From NCBI GenBank assembly GCA_964019055.1, contig OZ025209.1, positions 6,063,071-6,127,070 of the forward strand: a stretch of 64,000 nt of DNA. The letters are read 5' to 3'. This DNA is from Anthopleura xanthogrammica (lineage: Eukaryota; Cnidaria; Anthozoa; Actiniaria; Actiniidae). Position 1 is the stretch's first letter. Each line of letters starts with the position of its first letter. This document shows, piece by piece, positions 47,801 to 58,300 of this stretch. The position numbers were made by a program, and so were the translations under genes. A model generated the notes under the pieces. It was given only the letters and a program-made list of their open reading frames with translations. It did not search any database and was not told the DNA's origin.

Positions 47801-47924
47801 AATATAAAATATAGAGTAAAGCTTACACTACCTTGGTATGATGCCCCTTAAAGACAACAGCAAATGCACCATGACCTATAAGGTCTTTCTTATTGTAGCA
47901 GAAGTCTCCAACTACTTCTGTCAT
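35824..47924 (-). CDS. ULK1/2: ULK1/2-type autophagy-initiating serine/threonine kinase (Atg1 homolog), complete, 25 coding exons
   Basis: Exons (minus, 5' to 3'): 47832-47924, 47248-47340, 46882-46923, 46178-46210, 46059-46095, 45883-45933, 45612-45734, 45178-45251, 44766-44867, 44557-44615, 44033-44115, 43128-43178, 42708-42790, 42221-42359, 41786-41874, 41343-41383 (least sure), 39772-41019, 39424-39538 (acceptor uncertain), 38893-39018, 38485-38534, 37784-37902, 37197-37300, 36796-36837, 36178-36222, 35824-35937. Frames close throughout, giving about 1,051 aa (human ULK1 1,050). It starts [20 protein letters not shown]. Kinase about 9-265: K40 in VAIK, D132 in HRDLKPQN, D159 in DFG, T174 in [11 protein letters not shown] (the ULK1 Thr180 site). 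A Ser/Pro-rich linker follows (mostly the 1.25-kb exon). From [15 protein letters not shown] onward is the C-terminal EAT domain, which binds ATG13/FIP200. It phosphorylates autophagy initiation factors in the cytosol; the linker is probably the TOR/AMPK-regulated part. ULK1 and ULK2 cannot be separated. Exon 24 ends at an unusual GTTGTT donor. Confidence 0.93.
36271..36692. mobile_element. Inverted-repeat element in ULK intron 23, carrying a hammerhead-like motif
   Basis: The left end CTCGAGTCAGTGACCACGAA, then ACATTGCCTGGAAATCGAGG, is mirrored by CCTCGACTTGGAACCATTGT, then TTCGTGGTCACTCAAACGA. The same end family forms a compact hairpin at 39110-39257. Inside is a T-rich tract and the motif at 36481-36552. 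Confidence 0.55.
36481..36552 (+). ncRNA. Degenerate hammerhead ribozyme-like motif
   Basis: The order matches a type I hammerhead: stem I TTTTAC, core CCGATGA (canonical CTGATGA), stem II GGAC-TAGC-GTCC, then GAAA, stem III CGT..ACG, then GT and the stem I partner GTAAAA. The second core base is C instead of U and the cleavage triplet is not a clean NUH, so it is probably inactive. Hammerheads are known in Penelope-like retroelements and retrozymes of animals. This is inference from base pairing by eye. Confidence 0.4.
37422..37505. mobile_element. Small foldback, TTAGCCTCC..GGAGACTA family
   Basis: TAGCCTCCTTCGCAGACGTT, then CTTAGGG, is mirrored by CCTAAGAGCGTCTGCGTAGG. A close second copy lies at 48612-48715, upstream of ULK. 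It lies in the ULK intron between exons 21 and 22. Confidence 0.6.
37985..38430 (+). repeat. (CATCAC)n/(CAT)n microsatellite with 45-46-bp tandem units, in ULK intron 20
   Basis: Hexamer CATCAC and trimer CAT runs are interspersed with CAGCCCATCATCAT. They pass into four copies of a 45-46-bp unit, CGTTACTACCACAAATACCA, then CTGGATCATCATCATCAT. The apparent poly-His and poly-Ser/Pro frames are repeat artefacts between ULK exons 21 (37784-37902) and 20 (38485-38534). Confidence 0.9.
39110..39368. mobile_element. Two adjacent hairpin elements in ULK intron 18
   Basis: 39110-39257: CTGAATTCGCACTAGTTGAG, then TGCATGCATGACCACGAAAC, mirrored by GTTTCGTAGTCATGCACTCA, same end family as 36271-36692. 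39268-39368: TGCAGCACGTCGGAACGCAG, then GAGGGCAAAACAA, mirrored by TTGTTTTGCCCTCC and CTGCATTCCGACGTGCTGCA, same family as 6239-6365. They lie 10 bp apart. Confidence 0.65.
41427..41520 (+). repeat. (ACAACG)n-type microsatellite in ULK intron 15
   Basis: Imperfect ACAACG/ACA repeats over about 90 bp, 40 bp upstream (in ULK sense) of the proposed 41-bp exon at 41343-41383. All frames look open here only because of the repeat. Confidence 0.8.
43255..43645. mobile_element. Foldback element with about 95-bp arms in ULK intron 11
   Basis: The left arm (CGAAAACCACCGAACTGTGG, AAATGCAAGAAAAAAACATG, CCATTGTCACGCCCACAAAC) is repeated inverted at 43546-43643 (GTTTGTGGGCGTGACAATGG, CCACAGTTCGGTGG). The 79-codon frame at 43239-43478 runs from the arm into the spacer; no known protein. 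Confidence 0.65.
46290..46510. repeat. Clustered short inverted repeats in ULK intron 3
   Basis: GGTTGATATCTAATTATCAACC and GGTTGATATCTAGTTATCAACC (each a 22-bp palindrome) are followed by partly inverted ACCTTATACCTCA and TGAGGTATAAGGT. They may be one decayed MITE. Confidence 0.4.
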
Positions 47925-49320
47925 GACGAAGGTGTACAAAGAACACGAAAGAGAAATTTTTTTCTTTGTCTTTGGTAGCTTCGAGAAACGAGTGCTCGTT
48001 CGCTCCCAAACGACCCTTCACTGGCTCCAAAAACACGAGCTGAATGGAGAAAATGGCTTAGTTTGTCAGGACTTTCGTGTCCCTTAGTTCTACGAGTATA
48101 ATTCATAACTATTAAGGGGAGTTCATGTTGCTTTTTCTCTCTCCTTCTTCTCTGTTTTCAAACATGGCTCTGTCAGACCTGAGCACCTTGATGTTTTTGT
48201 TTTGATCTTCTTCGTCGGATAACTCAAGGGCCCTTGAATATGACGTCATAGATCGATAAACTGTCGGAAGCTCGTCGGAAAATTGCACAGGAAACCCAAC
48301 AAGTATATTACACCATACAACCTGAAACCTAATGCCGTACCTACGATGCCATACTGCTTTCCCCATTTCAAAATTCTTAAGAATATGAGTTCTTAAATAC
48401 CAGTAGTTATTGTAAAAATAAACTTTGATTGTTTTTCATGGTCAGTAGTAAAAATAACATTTATTGTCATTCAGTAAATAGAGATTATCACATGCTAAGA
48501 GCCTGATATCGTTTTATTCACGATATGACGGGAAACTCGTGAATAAAAACGATATCAGGCTCTTAACAGGTGATAATCTCTATTTAGTCCACTGTAACTG
48601 TAGCCGACACTGTAGCCTCCTTCGCAGACGTTCTTAGGGTCGTCACGCAACGTTTCTCTCGATCCCCAGAGAAGCGTGGCGTGACGACTTTAAGAGCGTC
48701 TGCGTAGGAGGCTACTGTAACTGTAGCGCCGGTTCATCCCTGGCGATTGTGCAGCTTTTGCTGATAAAATGTATGTGCAGGGGGAAGGGGAATAACAGAT
48801 TTTGGCTGGAATTTTAGAAGGTTCGAAAACAATTGCACACTTGTCAGAATTCTCCTGATCCTCTGGCCAGAAAGAAATGGGGGTCCAGAGTTAATACAGG
48901 AACTTTACGAATATGTTACCTTCAGTGAGAAAGTAATGGAATAACTGGCCAATAATTTGCGAATAATGCAATTTACGAGTTACAATTTTCAAGGGATTCC
49001 AAAGTAAAACCATTTTTTCTAGAACTGATTTCTTTCAATATTCAGTATCAGACAAAGAAATCGTTCCTCATTGATTTAAGATTTTATTCCACAAAGTTGG
49101 AACAATCAAACGGGAATATCAGTCATTCAAAACCGAGTGCTAAACCAGAAGTTTTCAACTTCATACAACTCCACTAATTATTAACTCGTATTACCGGGAC
49201 AATGTATATGTACAAAGTACAACAAACATCTGGGAACAGTTACAATAGGTCTACTCATGCATACACAGGGATACCAAGTTCGGTGAAGTATAACTTATAG
49301 GGATAACAAAGCCATACTGA
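47925..49320. other. Gap between HADHA stop and ULK start, same strand; two hairpin elements and one small open frame
   Basis: It should hold the HADHA 3' end and the ULK promoter and 5' UTR. An ATG frame of 84 codons on the minus strand (48112-48366) begins MGKAVWHRRYGIRF and ends RSDRAMFENREEGERKSNMNSP. It is polar and protein-like but unrecognised, and could be a small gene or an upstream ORF of ULK. Hairpins: 48472-48594 (CAGTAAATAGAGATTATCAC mirrored by TGATAATCTCTATTTAG, inner GAGCCTGATATCG paired) and 48612-48715 (GTAGCCTCCTTCGCAGACG mirrored by CGTCTGCGTAGGAGGCTAC). Confidence 0.45.
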
Positions 49321-52300
49321 TTATCGCTTGTGGAATTTCTTGCTTTGGTCTTTAGCGTAGTCTAATAACAACTCACAAGGTTGGAATTGAACCTCGCCAA
49401 TGGTTTGCTGTAGTTGTTGCATTCGGTTGACGAATCTATCAGCTCCGTATGTATCTAGGAAACGGAATGGTCCTGTGTGGTATCAAAAAAAAAATGGTCT
49501 GAATAATGTAGTATTTCATTTCCGTGCACAAAAATCTTGAGATGAGCAAAAATTTTAGCGCATTGAATATTTTCTGGATAGTCTGAGGTTGCACATTGAG
49601 GAGGGTTTTGGAAAGGATGAAGTGAAGAAGAAAATAGCCTGTAGGTAGCTCAAGGTCGGGTTGCAGAATGAGAAGGCTAAGAATAGAATAAACCATAAAA
49701 AAGCTCTAAGAGTTTTATAGATGTGTCAAGGAAGAAAACATCAAATAAGGCAAAACGTAACCCAACTTTAGAGCAGATTTCGTATGAGTGTGAAAGGTCA
49801 CGACACAGGGCACGGTTACGGCGCGGCGTGGACACGGCACCGAATGTCGAATGTTTTCATACACGACACGACACGAAACGGCACGACACGGCATGGCACT
49901 GGCACGGTCACAGCAAGGCGCAGTGTGTGCCATAAGTTTTTCATAGTCATACGAAAACTGCTCTATTTCAAAAGAAAGTACAACTTACCTCCATGGAATG
50001 GTGGGAACCCAAGACCAAATACTGCTCCAATATCTCCATCGACCTAACAGTCAATGACGAACAGAAATGGATTAATTTCTGACAGAAAGACTTTCTTCTT
50101 AATGCAGTTAATAGCGCTTAAAGTGACACTACCCTGAAGGGTACCTCTTTTAAACTCTATGTAAATGCAAGTGGAAAAAAATCACACAATTCTGTGCTGA
50201 CAGGAACCATGTCAAGTGGGATAAAATGACTGGGAACGTATGAGTGGGATGAGAAATTTACAGACTTAAGGTACGTGCAATAGACCTTTTTCGAATTCGT
50301 GAAATACCGCTGTGTTCCTTGACTACAGATTTTGCGTAGAATATTCATTTGTTCCAGTGAAGGTCCGTGGTAGTTCAAAGTATTTGTATTGTTGAAGTTG
50401 TGCATTCTTTACTTTACCGTTGGTATTTGTGAATGTTTTGACATTGAAATGAGGCTAACCCTGCGTAAATGAGTCTGTAATCAATAAACACAGCGGTATT
50501 TTACGAATTTGAAAAAAGGTCTATTCGTCAAGGCAGAGCATGGTTACGCTTACAGTAAAGTACGGTACAACTACAGCAGGGCTACGAATCTGACTTTTAT
50601 TTTCAAACTTCTACGAAAACTGCTATGCTCATCCAAGCATGCAATTCTAGTGCTGTTGTAGGTCATTACATACCGGGTTGCTGAGAATGCCTTCCTGTAG
50701 ACAAAGAGCAGCTTCGTTTACGAATCGTCCGGCCAATCTGATCTGGATTTCTTCTACCTCATGACTAAAAGATACCGAATTAAAAACTGCACATTAAATC
50801 TGTTATACAGTTGTATGTCAAGTAATATGGTCATACATACATGCAGCTGACTTGGGAGAGTGGTGAGGGGAGGAAGGAGAGAGGTCTTTTTCACTCTAGT
50901 CGCCCTTTTTCCCAACCACCGCCCTAGTTACGAGTTCAAGGCTAATCATTTTTGTTAAATAATTTCTCTATCATATCATACAAGCCCTCCTTTTGAGTTG
51001 AAAGCCTTATGAAAATGAACAAGAATGATATTTTGCGTTTGCCAATATATCTTTTGGTTATGGTAGAGATATTAGATATTGATGGTGGCATAAACACTGG
51101 ACCCATGGCAAATAATAATTAGCATATGAAATTCTTTGCTGCTAACAGGAGCAATTTCCGACGTCGTTTTAAAAATACAACGAATATTGTTATATGTCCT
51201 GATTATCCCCCCATTACCAAGTAGAATGATGTGTTGGTGATACGTACCTTCCCTTCTTGGGTACAGCAAATTGCTTCAGGACATCAAGAGCTTCGCTGTT
51301 CAACTAACAAGACACAGTTATGTATTAGATTTGAATCTCTCTATAACTATGCAACAGATCAGGCATTTATTAATCTTCCCTAAACTTTCTAACTCAAATC
51401 CTTTAGATGTAGAAATGTTCTTATTTCAAGTTTTTTTTTATGTTATCAAAAAAAACAAAAAAAAACAAAAAAAAAACAACAAAGGAAACGAAAAGAAAGG
51501 AAAGGAAAGGAGGAAGAAGAAGAGGAACAAGAAACACATCCTAAAGAATGGCCACATGAATACAACTGAGACAATGCTAACGCATTCGGTTCATTCTGTC
51601 TCACAAAGAATAGAAATTTCATTCAATATTGTTTCAGAAAAGCAATTGTATTTTTACTTACGGTTCGTTTGCCAGCGTAGTTGTAGAATCCTTTTCCTGA
51701 TTTCCTTCCTAATGTACAAAAGTGAACAGTCAAATAATAGCAATATGGGAATGAAGTAATAGAACCTTTACTAGTGGGAAACAAAGGGGAAGAGAAAATA
51801 GGAATATGAAAAAGAAAAGGGAGAGAAGAAGAGAAATGGGGACAGGGAAAGAAAAAAAAAGAGAAAGTATAAAAATAAGGAGGAAATTGGGAGGATGGTG
51901 CAACAACAGCGTAAGGATGAAGGACAGAGAACGAAAAAGGAGAAAGTTAAGGAGAACTTTCAGTGGTCTCTTTTGGAAAGCAAGTGTGATAATGTTACCT
52001 AAAAATCCACGATCTACTAATGTTTTGAGCACTCCTACATCAGCTCCACCCAACCTGGAGATTAAGTAAATCATAAAAATCCAATGCAACTGTGGGGATA
52101 ATTATCAACAGAAATAAGAGATAAAATGGCTCATTTTAGGGTATTCATAGCATAATGTATAACAACAACAACAACAACAATATTTTATTTACAACCGAAA
52201 AAAAATAATTAAAACTTAGGAATTGGTTGCTAGCTAATAACAATAGACTTTGGGATAATCTAGGTAATTAGCTATATACAATTAAATTAAATATAACAAA

Positions 52301-55300
52301 CCTGGGTCCAAGGGCTTTTGATAGATCTTCAGCTACATGACATGCAACATCGATGCCAACCTAAAAGAAAATAAACAGATGATCAAATCCCTACTGACTA
52401 TCACCACGGCACTGCAAAGGCTATCATCATCCATATGAGTCTCCTCCAGGAATCATTGTGCTACATATAGGCTGCTGTCCAACATACACACATGCATAAT
52501 CTTATTTCTGCAGTGAAGACAAGGCCTGTGTCCTTTTTAAGGAAGTCAATGAACATTACGGACTGCCCCCCTCGCGAAGCCTGCCTATCTTTAAGCTATC
52601 AAATATTTGCAAAATAAAACACTTTGAAATGGTCCATGTTAGAAGAGGTAACTGAAATCAAAATGGTAAATAGTGAACTAAAGAGAAAATGGCCTACGAT
52701 CAGATGATGGTGACAATGATAATGATCAACTAAGGATCATGACAATAACATCAATCAGTCACTTACCTCATCAGCTAGTGTCACACTTCCAACTGGAAAT
52801 CCAAACTTCCTGGTAAGTGAATCAAGTGCCTTTGGATCTACACCCTCCTAAAAAACCATACAAAATGATACAATATTTATTTATCTTATATTTTTAGAAG
52901 ATTAGCCATAAGGCAGGTGAAAACTAGGATCCCTAGTATTTTACATCCTGGACCCCCCCAAAAAATCTTATCACGTTAAAAAGGATTATTACATTGTCGC
53001 AAGAAGAACACAGTCATCAAATAACACCATTGATTTAAAGGATACAAACTACTAGTTGCAAAGAAGAACTGAGTCAGTCACGGTTTCTTCTTACTAAAGT
53101 GCGTATGGCATACATGAAAAGTGCTCTGAATAATAATATTGGGGAAAAAGGACTAACCTGCATTAAAGCAATTGCTTCTGCTAGAGCAGATGCCAGAATT
53201 CTTGTTGTATAAAATCCTGGTCCATCCTGTTTGAATATATAAACCAAAAGTTACACTGGAATAGCAAATCTTGTTTAGATCAAAGTCTCAAATGTATGAC
53301 CATTTTATTTGGCATGATGTCTTGCAGTAAGTTATGAAAGGTGATTTAATATTCAAAGGTTCTTGCAAAGACATTAATTCTATTGAACTCTGAAACAACT
53401 CGTAGGCTGATTCTAAGGCATGGGTAGCTCAGAGAATTGGATTTAAGTTTGTTGGTTTTGCTAGAAGAAAACTAGAGAGCAAAGAGCATGATTATGCTCT
53501 TGCCTTATGTTTGTGCCTTGTTTAGTAAAACAGCCATTACTTTGTAGTGCTACACAGACTATATTATGATAAAAAAGCTAAAAACAAGAACATTCTGCCA
53601 TCAACAGAAACTTAATACTTATGCATTTTGGATTTGTGCTGTAACAAACTTAATCAAAATTGTTATTGATTGCTGGAGTTACCTTGACAACAATGACTGT
53701 TTTCCCTTGTTTAAGGCCAACACTGACTGCTGCCGCTGTGAAAGGAAAACAAAACAAGTCACTCCAGGACCCACATGGAAACATTCTAACACAAAGGATG
53801 GTAGGGGTGGCATGTGCTGCTACTCCACTGTCTGTAACTGCTGTGTAGTTCAAGCCTGGGGGAACTGGTTCAATTCTCAAGCAAGCCAAATTTGGGGACC
53901 TGCCTAGTGGGGACCTGAATAGTGGGAACATGTCTAGTGGGGACCTGCCTAGTGGGGACCTGCCTAGTGGGGACCTGCCTAGTGGGGACCTGCCTAGTGA
54001 GGACCTGCCTAGTGGGGACCTGCCCAGTGAGGACCTAGCTTGGGAGGACCTACCTGCAGTATCCTGAGATGTTTTGTCAGTAGTAATGATTTCTAGCAAA
54101 GGCATCTTGTCAACGGGAGAGAAATAGTGCATACCAATAATCTGAGTACAGTATCAAAAGGAGTTCTGCATTAGGAATCATAATTTACACGATAGCTAAC
54201 AGTCCATTGGCATTGTTTGCAAAAGGGTACAAACCAATATTTTTACAAATACATATAAGTTAATGACACAGATACTACAATACAATTTTACCTTTTCAGG
54301 CCTCTTACTACCTTTTGCAATCTGGTGATTCAAGATTTGCATTAAAAACATTAGTCCAGTATAAAAATGGAGAAATAGTACATGTGATATTTAAGAAATT
54401 AAATTACTAAAATAATGAATGTAGTTGGTAAAATACTATTGTGCTATTGCTCTCACCTCACTAATTGGTAGTGCAGATGTGTTAGTTGCAAAGATACAGT
54501 GATCAGGAATAACCTGCCATGAAAAAGAAAATGAATATCAATCCATGACCTTATTGTGAATACATCAATATTATTCTATTGAATGGATGCATTTAATGAA
54601 TGCCAGGCGTCTACTTACAGCTTCTACTTCCTTGATAACATTGTGTTTGATATTGATATCCTCAAATACTGCTTCAATAACCATGTCAGCTCTTTCAAAT
54701 CCCTACCAAATTAAAAAAAACATCCAGGCTCATTAATTCATTGGCTTGAAGGTCACAGGTGAGTTGAGAGGAGCATATATGGAGTCCAATAGTCAAAAGA
54801 AGAAATTATTTAACCATGCAAGGCATTGTACGCTGGTTCAGGAGTCAAGCTATAACACTGTGAACAGTTTCTCCATTTATCTTCATCATTCTCTGCATCT
54901 TTTTGGTAGTTGGCCTAGCAGGATTTCATAAGGACTGAGGTACAAAGGTCCCCAGGGGTTGGGAGTGGAGGGCAAGGGACAAGAGAACAATATTTTCTTT
55001 TGTTCTTTAATCCCTAGCCCCATACACTGGGGAGAGTAGACATCGTTTCTTGGCCAAAATATCTAAAGAATATCAGCAACAGTGTGGCCAGAAAGTGATC
55101 AAGAGAAATAAAAGCACTCCTCACCTTATAATCCAATTGTCCCTCTACTTGGGACATTATTTGATCTCTTTCGAAGCTGAATCACAAAAAGAGGGAATCA
55201 GTATCAGTATCATTCCACTATGTATCAACTATCAGTTGAACAGTGGGGACTATGATGAACCAAAGTTCTGTCTTAAAAGTCCATTGAAGACTTGTCTGTC

Positions 55301-58300
55301 TTTTGTGGATTTTTTAGCCTGTTCTTTGTCAACATTACTGTGCGGATACTCCAACCGGGACCACTTTGATAAACTAGTGTCATTAACCAATCATATTGCG
55401 ATATTTAGTTCAATATTTCTAACCGGCCAATCAGATAGCACATCGATATAAAAAGAGCGTGAGAAAGTGATAATCTGATTGGCTAATGCTGTTATCAGTT
55501 CAATCTTTGTCTAGTTTCCTGCGGTCTGATTGGTCAGTTTTATTTAAGTGGTCCCGGTTAGTGTGTCCGCACAGTAAGAAGTTGACTTATCTTAATCCAA
55601 GGATCTCTGAATATCTGAATATAAGTGATAATATTTTATGTAACAGATATGATAATGACATTCAGTGTGGCCATTAAGTACCTGGTTAAGGCTTTTCTTT
55701 TCACCTTGGTATTTAACCTGATGAAAAATTGAAAAAATATAAATTTAGTCATACATTGAAGGTGGCTTGGAGTCTGATAGAAGATAGAGAACAACATTTA
55801 AAAGGGTGTTAAGACATGTACTGTATCTCTTAGCACCCTTTAAAATCATGTAATCCTGAACTCACCCTTTGTAGATCTGCTGCTTGCCTCTAGCCAGACC
55901 AGCTATCTGGTTGTCTTTCAACATAACATGTTCACCTTTGTTGATACTGACCTATGGCATCCAAAATTGGAAATAGGATAAAAACATTGTACATAACACA
56001 ATATATATCATAATATTATACTTTTTTTTTTCTTTTTTTTTTTTTTTTTTCATAATATTATACTTATCTACTTTAGGATGTTTTAGTTTCTTCTATGATT
56101 CTTTTATGTTGTTTTTATTAGAGTTAAATCCCAAACTTTCAGTTCACTGACCCATCATCAGGAGTGAGTAAAAAAGATTTACGACAATAATCTACAGTTG
56201 CATGTGTTAAAAATATTGTCTGCCTTTCAGACACTCTAGACATTTGCAACTCTGCTGACAAACATCAAATATTTGAATATTTTAGTCTGCATTCCTTTCT
56301 CCATGGGTCGGTATCCTTTTCAAAAATTGTGAAGAAGGAAATTATTAAAAGGATGCAGACATGTGGAGAAAGGAAAGCAGACTAAAACATTGATGCTTGT
56401 CAGTGGAGTCACAAATGTCTTGCATCTGAAAGGCAGAAGATATTCTTAATGCATGCTACACTTTGTTGAAATCTGTAAGAGTACTGTACCTGCACTATTC
56501 CAGCACCCATTAAACCAGCTCCAAGTACACCTATAGTCCTGTTGATGGGTAATTTAAAAGAAGTTGGTTAATGAAGAAAAGGAGAGACAAGCTCACAGCA
56601 GCCTACAGTAGATACATGTACAGTATGTTCTTATAACTGTATGCTGGTTGTTATTGAGTAATAGAAACATGTATTTCAATGTACATCAACATATCATGGA
56701 TACAATGTCATGGCATTTCTAACTTACTTAACAGGTCTTGCAGGATTCCCAAATCTATTTTTCTTGCATTCTGTTTGTCCAAAGAAGAGTCCCATTAGTG
56801 CTTTAGACTCAGACATTTGGCTTAATCGTCCAAACTCCTAGAACACAAAAAGAGAACATCTATTATCCAATATTGACAAAATTAATGCAGCTCTTATCAC
56901 AAATATTGCACTTTTTTCCCCATCCCAAACCACCTGCTGGTGAATCTTAACAATATTAATAATATTAATAATAATAGACCATTTTCATGTGACATCAGAG
57001 CAGCCAATGATATTGGTGTACCTAATTCTAAACAATTTTTTTTTATCAGGGGCAGATCCAGGGGGTGTGCATTGTTACACCAGACACCCCTAAATAAATG
57101 TAAGTACAAAATAAGTCAGATCAAATTTTTTTTGCAAAAACTGCTCTATTGTTTTGGAACACCAATAGCCAACTTGTCATGAGAGTGAAAATGATTTATA
57201 GAACTTTGTTCCTTTGGTACGAACTTATTACAATGCTGTGTGCTTAGCCTATCAATTAGCTAGCGCTATCATCACATTTGACTGTATTGCTTGTTTTTCT
57301 GCGCAATCTTATATAACAGAATTTAGTAAATCCATTCTATCCCAGAAGATGAGCCAGGGGCCCAAAAGCTCAGATATTAAAAATCCAATTACGTGGAAGG
57401 ATTGTTTTTGATATTTAAACTTAATTACTGTTTTTGGCAGAAGGATTACATCTTAAAGTCAAAATGGCTCAAGCTTTATTGATTTCATTATTCGAATATT
57501 GAGTTGACAAACAAAACTTTACCTCTGCCTCCTTCAGATAACCTTTAGCTGGTCCATTATCCAGTCCTTCCTTTACACACTGACAAAGAAAAGTACATGT
57601 TTAGATTTGTGGTGACAAGGTCAACAAACTGTAAATTTGCTCTACTTTAATAATAATAATAATAATTTAATAATTTATATAGCGTAAATTACATGGATTA
57701 TGATCAAAATACGCTTTACAATAATCATGATAAAATAAGCAATAATCATGATAAAATAAGCAATAATAATAAAAAATAGATAAATAATTAATTAATTATA
57801 ATTTATATAATAATGCTACATTTCATTAATTACTAGATAAGATTAATACTATACTCACATCAATGATTCTAAGTGGAGCAGGATAAAGACCACCAGTCTT
57901 CTTCATAACCTGATGGGAAATACGATTAAATGAAAATGTGAAAGGAGAAAAATGAAAGTGAAAATAAAATACATGATACAGCAGCACTTTATCAAGGGGT
58001 CCTACAATGCCAGTGAAATATTTCTCTTTTCTATAAGGGTGCGATAACTATATTGTACAGATGTAGCAGCCACTAACATCTTCTCAAAAAGAAAGTCTTG
58101 CTTTGTATTTTTATTAACTTTAACTTACTGTTTCTTTTGCCTTTTTAAATACAAAGTTTCTTCCATAGGATGTTTCTGTTGTTAAATTGTACTGAATATC
58201 TAAAGAGAAATGATCATAATGGTAAGAATACAGACTAGACATGATATAGAATAAGGCAATTGCTAGGTACTTTCACTAAGAATCATTTACTGTCTCATGT

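Noticed and set aside
53566..53907. 113-codon cysteine-rich plus-strand frame
   Set aside because: Lies across a HADHA exon and its minisatellite intron in antisense, with no independent support.
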